From Victivallales bacterium (lineage in GTDB: Bacteria > Verrucomicrobiota > Lentisphaeria > Oligosphaerales > Oligosphaeraceae): DNA of 10,069 nt. Numbering within the stretch: position 1 is the first letter of the stretch; each line of letters begins with the position of its first letter. Where the stretch lies: assembly GCA_017964325.1 (NCBI GenBank), contig JAGCSE010000060.1:1-10069 (forward strand). The letters run 5' to 3'. Positions 6,052 through 10,069 of the stretch are shown one piece after another. A program made the translations under genes and the position numbers. The notes under the pieces were generated by a model that ran no database searches, was not told the origin of the DNA, and was given only the letters and a program-made list of their open reading frames with translations.

Positions 6052-6753
6052 TTACACTCCTTTTTCGATTTTCCTGCGCTTTTCCTTCAACAACTTGATG
6101 GCACGTGAATACATCTGCCGAACCGCCGTTTCAGACGACAGTTCCAACTGGTCGCAGATTTCGGCATAATCCATACCCTGCGTTCGCAGGAGGACAACGA
6201 ACACCCCCAACCGGTCATCATCATATCCAGCCAGAAGCGCACGACGCGCCGTCTTCACCTTGTCCTTACGTTCCGCCTCCTGCTCCGGCGAACGGGAATT
6301 GGCCACAAAATCCATGGGACGCCCCTCTTCATCCACCGGCCAATCAACTTCCCGTTTCTCCCTATTCAATTTCTTCCTATATACAGCGGTGACATAGCCC
6401 CAAAGTTCACTGCGGAAAACACCAACCAGACTCTTTTCGCATTTCGCAACAAGCTTGTCCATGTTCCCTGGCCTCATGACCATGGCGTAGAACTCGCCCT
6501 TCAAATCCTCCAGCTCGATGCCGCAGAAATCCGCCTTGTAGCGGATGCGATTGTCGTTGAGAAACGCATTCGCGACGACCTTGTAGTTGACGGCACGCCA
6601 TGCGCATTCATTGTCCGCTTTGAGAAGTTCCGCCTTCATCACATCGGGAAAAGCCATGAATTCATCATCGCTGAAAGACATCTCCTGCAGCGATGATTTC
6701 AAGTCAAGGGAAGCCTTGTCGTTGTTGAGGTCTTTGCATTCCATGTACGCCAC
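6052..6753 (-). CDS. Sigma-70-family (ECF-like) RNA polymerase sigma factor
   Basis: The 233-aa product is a likely alternative sigma factor that would direct RNA polymerase to a specific promoter set. Region 2 features are at about 55-136: DFCGIELEDLKGEFYAMVM corresponds to the core-binding helix (usual form DAEDLVQEVF), and SELWGYVTAVYRKKLNREKR to the -10 recognition helix. An acidic/Pro linker at 137-165 leads to region 4 (about 165-226), whose helix-turn-helix YAEICDQLELSSETAVRQMY is followed by SRAIKLLKEKRRK. The roughly 50-residue N-terminal extension is unusual for an ECF factor. The start is uncertain: GTG at 6753 (chosen) or ATG at 6744, neither with a clear ribosome site. The gene begins 12 nt after the peptidase stop, so coupled translation is plausible. 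A sigma factor inside a GTPase/peptidase operon suggests a switchable transcriptional output or autoregulation. Confidence 0.85.
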   Translation of the reverse strand: MAYMECKDLNNDKASLDLKSSLQEMSFSDDEFMAFPDVMKAELLKADNECAWRAVNYKVVANAFLNDNRIRYKADFCGIELEDLKGEFYAMVMRPGNMDKLVAKCEKSLVGVFRSELWGYVTAVYRKKLNREKREVDWPVDEEGRPMDFVANSRSPEQEAERKDKVKTARRALLAGYDDDRLGVFVVLLRTQGMDYAEICDQLELSSETAVRQMYSRAIKLLKEKRRKIEKGV

Positions 6754-6765
6754 CGTGTCAAAAGT

Positions 6766-7602
6766 TCATTCCCATTTCAGATTTTTGTCACCTTCAGCCT
6801 CATTTGCAGGGGACGGCAAATCCAGACTGCAGCGGTCAAACCACTCTTTGACTTCCTTCGCGCGAAGTGCGGGGAACGGATGGTTAAGATCCTTCTCCAG
6901 CCAGAAATTGATGCCCTTATTGATTAATGACTGTTCCTCAAGGTCTTCCACCTTATCGGCCTGACGAAGGAACTCATTGTAGTTCAGTTCGCCGCTGTTC
7001 CAGACAAAACCGCCGGTCAACTTCATGAGCTGCTTGCCAACGACATCCGCATCCCCCATGACATACGCCGCCACGCGGTCAGCCGAATATTCGCTGCAAC
7101 GGTTCCAATAAAGCAACGCATAATACAGGGAAAGCAGCATGACGTTCGGAAGAGGAATCATGTTCAAGCCCACCTGCATCAACGTACGCGTCATGCTTCC
7201 GTACAGACTGTGATGGCACAGAATATGACCGCATTCGTGGGCGATGACCGCCTTCAATTCATCGTCGCTCAAAATGGCGACCGCGCCTGAATACAACACA
7301 ATCTGGCGTTGCGTCTCACCGAACGTATAGGCGTTGGCCGGCCCGGATTCTAGATACAGCTCAGGCTCCTCAATGCCCAGCTTGTCACACACTTCCTGAA
7401 GCATACCATATATCTTCGGCATTTGGTTGGGACCGATCTTGACCAACGACGCCAGATTCATGTTGTACATGAACTTTTCATAGCCCCATTCCATGATGAT
7501 CTTATACACTTTGTCCAGCAAGGGAATCGCCTTCAAGGCCGCCAGCGCCCTCTGGTCGTTCGGATGAATGAATGATTCGTAATTAATTGGGGTTCTCGAC
7601 AT
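6766..7602 (-). CDS. M48-family zinc metallopeptidase
   Basis: The 278-aa peptidase has the gluzincin motif HECGH (122-126, context VIAHECGHILCHH). The third zinc ligand is probably Glu171 in SEYSADRVAAY, which is the M48 signature. The upstream strand ANAYTFGETQRQIVLYSG matches the conserved NAF-type element (here NAYTFG) and the substrate-binding edge strand. HPFPALRAKEVKEW (241-254) is the usual C-terminal M48 motif. Unlike HtpX or Ste24 it lacks N-terminal membrane helices; one moderately hydrophobic stretch (about 143-166) may be buried or membrane-associated. There is no signal peptide, so it probably works in the cytoplasm. A strong ribosome site AAGGAGG lies 8 nt before the ATG, and the gap to the previous gene is 18 nt. 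All zinc and catalytic residues are present, so it should be active. Candidate substrates are its operon partners, for example the membrane protein or the sigma factor. Confidence 0.93.
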   Translation of the reverse strand: MSRTPINYESFIHPNDQRALAALKAIPLLDKVYKIIMEWGYEKFMYNMNLASLVKIGPNQMPKIYGMLQEVCDKLGIEEPELYLESGPANAYTFGETQRQIVLYSGAVAILSDDELKAVIAHECGHILCHHSLYGSMTRTLMQVGLNMIPLPNVMLLSLYYALLYWNRCSEYSADRVAAYVMGDADVVGKQLMKLTGGFVWNSGELNYNEFLRQADKVEDLEEQSLINKGINFWLEKDLNHPFPALRAKEVKEWFDRCSLDLPSPANEAEGDKNLKWE

Positions 7603-7620
7603 CTTTAATTCCTCCTTTTG

Positions 7621-8535
7621 CTATTTTTCTACTTTTGCATCAATCGCTCTCTGCGATTGCATATCCATTTCATTTTCCAATTTCTTTCCACAACTGCGCA
7701 ATGACAATACGACCGCCAGTATTCCGACTGCTGCCAGCGCCAGACCGCCCAGCCAACGTTTATTCCCCTGTCCCGCCGCGTCGCCATTCCGACTGGCGGG
7801 CTTCCTAGGGTTTGCAGACGTATGCGATGACTGTCGGAACTCCTTCAACGGCAACGATGTCTCGCCTATGCCTGTTAAGAGAATGACGGTGTCGCCGATC
7901 TTCCGACAAGCAGCCATCGCCTTGGAAACCTCGCATTCCAGCAGATTCGTCAGCGAAATGGCCATGCCGTCCCGCTTTCCTGTCAACAAGTCACGGCATA
8001 CACCATAGAACGCCGAAAGACTGACATCGCATCCGCCTGCCCAACTGGCGGGACTGTCCGTGGCAACAAGGCACGGCGGCAAAGACTGCAACTCTTTCAG
8101 CAACTCTTCGGCGACGGCTTCCTGCTTCGCAGGGCCTTCGTCACGCCATGCCGTCGGATCGCTGTTGCCGATACGCGAAAGGAGCAGTTCCTTCAGAGCT
8201 GTCCCGTCCTTTCCCACGATTTCCTTGAGGAAATGAGCCACCAGCCCTGCCGACGAGTCGCCTTCTGCAGTCGTACCAGACAGATACATCGTCATGCGGA
8301 TGACGCGGCCACGACCGTCCGCCGAATCGCGCCGTCCGCTGTCCATTGCCGACATGAACAACTGCCATTGCCCACCCTTCTGCTGCAGGACGATTTCCGG
8401 ATACTCCGCCTCCTCCCATCCGTTGGCGGAAAACTGTCTCCACAACCGCTCCGCTCCGGCGGGCAGCTGAGGCAGCCAGCCAATGCGCGGATAGTCGTTA
8501 TGAAGGTCTCGTGTCAGAAAGCAAAATTTTGTCAT
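7621..8535 (-). CDS. Hypothetical single-pass, C-terminally anchored membrane protein partnered with the GTPase
   Basis: The 304-aa protein begins MTKFCFLTRDLHNDYPRIGW. An upstream in-frame start at 8628 lies inside the GTPase gene and is rejected. The ATG at 8535 is one base after the GTPase stop (TAA-C-ATG), so translation is probably coupled. Residues 1-235 look like a soluble alpha/beta domain (IVLQQKGGQWQLFMSAMD, RVIRMTMYLSG, LPPCLVATD, GDTVILLTGIG). A Ser/Pro/Gly-rich linker follows at 236-258, then a membrane helix at about 261-279 (LGGLALAAVGILAVVLSL) and a 25-residue tail. The NKR before the helix and the lack of a signal peptide predict a cytosolic N-domain. I do not recognise the family. 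It may be a GTPase-associated adaptor; a membrane anti-sigma role is also conceivable, given the sigma factor and protease downstream. Confidence 0.7.
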   Translation of the reverse strand: MTKFCFLTRDLHNDYPRIGWLPQLPAGAERLWRQFSANGWEEAEYPEIVLQQKGGQWQLFMSAMDSGRRDSADGRGRVIRMTMYLSGTTAEGDSSAGLVAHFLKEIVGKDGTALKELLLSRIGNSDPTAWRDEGPAKQEAVAEELLKELQSLPPCLVATDSPASWAGGCDVSLSAFYGVCRDLLTGKRDGMAISLTNLLECEVSKAMAACRKIGDTVILLTGIGETSLPLKEFRQSSHTSANPRKPASRNGDAAGQGNKRWLGGLALAAVGILAVVLSLRSCGKKLENEMDMQSQRAIDAKVEK

Positions 8536-8536
8536 G

Positions 8537-9649
8537 TTACCACTCCACCCGATTGTACATGCGAGTACGTGCTTCCCCAAGTGTCTTGAGCTTGGTAATT
8601 TCCGCAATCGCATGGTATGCCACTTCATTTTCCCGTATTTTGTCGAGAATGGCCCTTTTCACAGGATCTTTGCCAAATAGCTTGTACCACCAATCCGTTA
8701 GGAATCCACGCGCCTTCAACTGACGTTCAAGCTCGGAACGCTGGAGCCCAAGCGTTGCAGCCAGATTGTTGAGATAGAATGACAAGACTGCCGCAAGCAC
8801 ATCCAAGGCGCCTTTCATTTGTATTTCATTGCCGCAGTTTAAGCGCTTGCGGAACGTCGAAACCAAGACTTCAACGCCATCCTCTTCTTTGAGAGCGATG
8901 TCTCGAACTTCCACAATACCATACGTATCAACAGCTTGAGTCTCGATTTGGATGTATTTCCGTTCTTCGTCCGTCAAATCCAGCGCATCGATGTACAACT
9001 CCTTCACGGCCTCGTGGAGCACGTCGCTCTCATTCTTGTGGCCGCCATTGTCGTCGAAATAGGCCTCGCATTTCACGGGCACGAAAACGATGATGGACGG
9101 CTGTGAATTCTTGGCACGGCGTTTTGCCCAGTCATTGACAGCCTTCACTGTCTCATCGATTTCCAGCATGAGCCGTGCGGCGATGTTCTTGCGGATGGCC
9201 AGTTGATTGTTGACCTTGTCCGTCATTTTCCATGTCATGACGATCTCCGACGATACGGGAACCAGCAATGCGATGCTTTCATCCAAATGCGGCAGGATGC
9301 TCTGGAAATCAGGCGTTCCCAGAAAACCACCAGGATAGTCCAGAATATCAAGAGATATGCGTTGCGTTCCCTTGTTCGCCGGTACGGTAATGGCGAACTG
9401 GTAGTGTCCACTGTCCTGAGTACCCTTCATGCGCGGGACCTCGAAGATGTCGTCTGACGACGTGACGGTCTTGAACTCTGCAATCGCCCGCTGGATGCGG
9501 GCCTTGGTGGCGGGATTCGCCGCCCAATATTGGATGCCCTGCGGATTGCCCGCCAGCTTCTTGGCCATGTCATGGAAGATAGCCGTCATCAACGATGTCT
9601 TGCCTGCCTTTGTCGGCGCCACCATTCCTATATTTAATTTACTTGACAT
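8537..9649 (-). CDS. P-loop GTPase-like protein, first gene of the cluster
   Basis: The 370-aa soluble protein opens with IGMVAPTKAGKTSLMTAIF. The P-loop is A-x4-GKT (11-18). A G3/Walker B-like motif DILDYPGG (101-108) lies beyond a switch-like region, matching TRAFAC/translation-factor-type GTPases. The position expected for G4 (N/T-K-x-D) reads VPVKCE (190-195), with Glu in place of Asp and Val in place of Asn/Thr, so nucleotide specificity may be altered. The C-terminal half is helical (ALDVLAAVLSFYLNNLAATLGL, 281-302) and ends GEARTRMYNRVEW. AAGGA stands about 7 nt upstream of the ATG, a good ribosome site. It starts a run of closely packed genes, consistent with a regulatory switch controlling its partners. 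It may belong to the double-GTPase families reported in bacterial conflict loci, or to YcjX-like relatives; I cannot choose from sequence alone. Confidence 0.82.
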   Translation of the reverse strand: MSSKLNIGMVAPTKAGKTSLMTAIFHDMAKKLAGNPQGIQYWAANPATKARIQRAIAEFKTVTSSDDIFEVPRMKGTQDSGHYQFAITVPANKGTQRISLDILDYPGGFLGTPDFQSILPHLDESIALLVPVSSEIVMTWKMTDKVNNQLAIRKNIAARLMLEIDETVKAVNDWAKRRAKNSQPSIIVFVPVKCEAYFDDNGGHKNESDVLHEAVKELYIDALDLTDEERKYIQIETQAVDTYGIVEVRDIALKEEDGVEVLVSTFRKRLNCGNEIQMKGALDVLAAVLSFYLNNLAATLGLQRSELERQLKARGFLTDWWYKLFGKDPVKRAILDKIRENEVAYHAIAEITKLKTLGEARTRMYNRVEW

Positions 9650-9825
9650 ATATGTTCCTTATTATTTTAATTGAATATTCTAACATTTGAGAGAGAAATC
9701 ATCTTGCAATACATGGCAGGATACACGTGTCGTAGGACCTCTCCTGGGTACATTGGAAAACCTTCAAAACATATCAATTCATCCGTATCGCATCCGAACA
9801 GCAGCTTGCATTGCATGGAGGAGCC
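9650..9825. other. Upstream region of the GTPase operon
   Basis: This gene-free stretch carries the operon's start signals. It is AT-rich next to the ATG (9650-9710), with a GTPase ribosome site at about 9657-9661 on the - strand. TAGAAT on that strand (9678-9683) is a plausible -10 element, but no well-spaced -35 partner is evident. A GTG-started 62-codon - strand ORF (9667-9855) overlaps the repeat block and has no ribosome site, so I do not call it a gene. Confidence 0.45.
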
Positions 9826-10043
9826 GTCTAATCGTCTTATCGTCTCCAATCTCACGTCTCACGTCCTCCCCCAGCAGAAAAGCGCAGCTGTCTAATCGTC
9901 TAATCGTCTTATCGTCTCCAATCTCACGTCTCACGTCTCACGTCTCACGTCCTCCCCCAGCAGAAAAGCGCAGCTGTCTAATCGTCTCCACTCTCACGTC
10001 TCACGTCTCACGTCCTCCTCCAGTAGAAAGGCACTGCTCCTGG
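9826..10043. repeat. Three-unit nested tandem repeat with variable 7-mer and 8-mer runs
   Basis: Units lie at 9826-9890, 9891-9976 and about 9977-10043. Each has the order: octamer run TCTAATCG/TCTTATCG (2, 3 and 1 copies), a TCTCC spacer, heptamer run TCTCACG (2, 4 and 3 copies), then a CCTCC-rich block ending around CAGCTG. The last block is identical between units 1 and 2 (CAGCAGAAAAGCGCAGCTG) and diverged in unit 3. Length differences between units come entirely from the inner repeat counts, which indicates replication slippage. It lies 177 nt upstream of the GTPase ATG. Confidence 0.85.
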
Positions 10044-10069
10044 ATCTTGTCCAATTTTGCGCGGATGTC

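Noticed and set aside
8536..8628. 31-residue N-terminal extension of the 7621-8535 protein
   Set aside because: It would overlap the 3' end of the GTPase gene; the ATG one base after the GTPase stop is the natural coupled start.
9667..9855. 62-codon - strand ORF between the repeat array and the GTPase
   Set aside because: Its GTG start lies in the tandem repeat, it lacks a ribosome site and its product is not recognisable; a decayed gene piece cannot be excluded.
9826..10043. CRISPR array
   Set aside because: The repeat is directly nested 7-mers and 8-mers with no unique spacers, and no cas genes are present.
10001..10069. Possible 3' end of a - strand gene entering from the right edge (reads DIRAKLDKIQEQ, stop at 10001)
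   Set aside because: Only 22 codons are visible and part is repeat sequence; it needs the sequence beyond the window to be called.

Overview
The window is chromosomal bacterial DNA of moderate GC content, probably from a Gram-negative, possibly anaerobic or gut-associated organism. I see no marker gene that fixes the phylum. Hairpin-rich intergenic islands and short tandem repeats vaguely suggest a PVC-type genome, but that is a guess. It starts in housekeeping DNA: the 3' end of purH (3-296), a hairpin-rich spacer, then a complete MscS-family mechanosensitive channel gene (521-1471). Beyond that the window looks accessory.

From 1472 to 4177 a single large gene (2041-3708, + strand) is flanked on both sides by long spacers full of inverted repeats. 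Its product (555 aa) has a central TIR-like domain with the W-x-x-x-E catalytic-glutamate pattern (SWWTIAEL), a second Rossmann-like domain at the N-terminus and an unrecognised C-terminal region. The downstream spacer carries two consecutive imperfect hairpins, a GC-rich hairpin cluster that shares a 17-mer in inverted orientation with the upstream spacer, and a perfect 34-nt hairpin.

From 4178 to 9649 all genes are on the - strand. The promoter-distal part is an AT-rich patch with a translationally coupled pair: a DUF697-like membrane protein (4495-4989) and a small membrane protein (4178-4495). Upstream of it, after a 487-nt AT-rich spacer, is a tightly packed five-gene cluster read 9649 to 5477: a P-loop GTPase-like protein, a single-pass C-terminally anchored membrane protein, an M48 zinc metallopeptidase, a sigma-70-family factor, and a 189-aa protein with a glycine-rich hydrophobic segment followed by a beta-rich domain. 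Gaps within the cluster are 1 to 18 nt, so it is very likely one transcription unit.

The five-gene cluster is the best candidate for an undescribed system: an NTP-dependent switch, a membrane partner, a protease, a dedicated transcription factor and a possible membrane-active output protein. The DUF697-like gene may be a further component, since DUF697 proteins are known partners of YcjX-type GTPases. The neighbouring TIR gene suggests a defence-type or otherwise conflict-related neighbourhood. The right edge (9826-10043) holds a nested tandem repeat with variable numbers of a 7-mer and an 8-mer, upstream of the GTPase operon.
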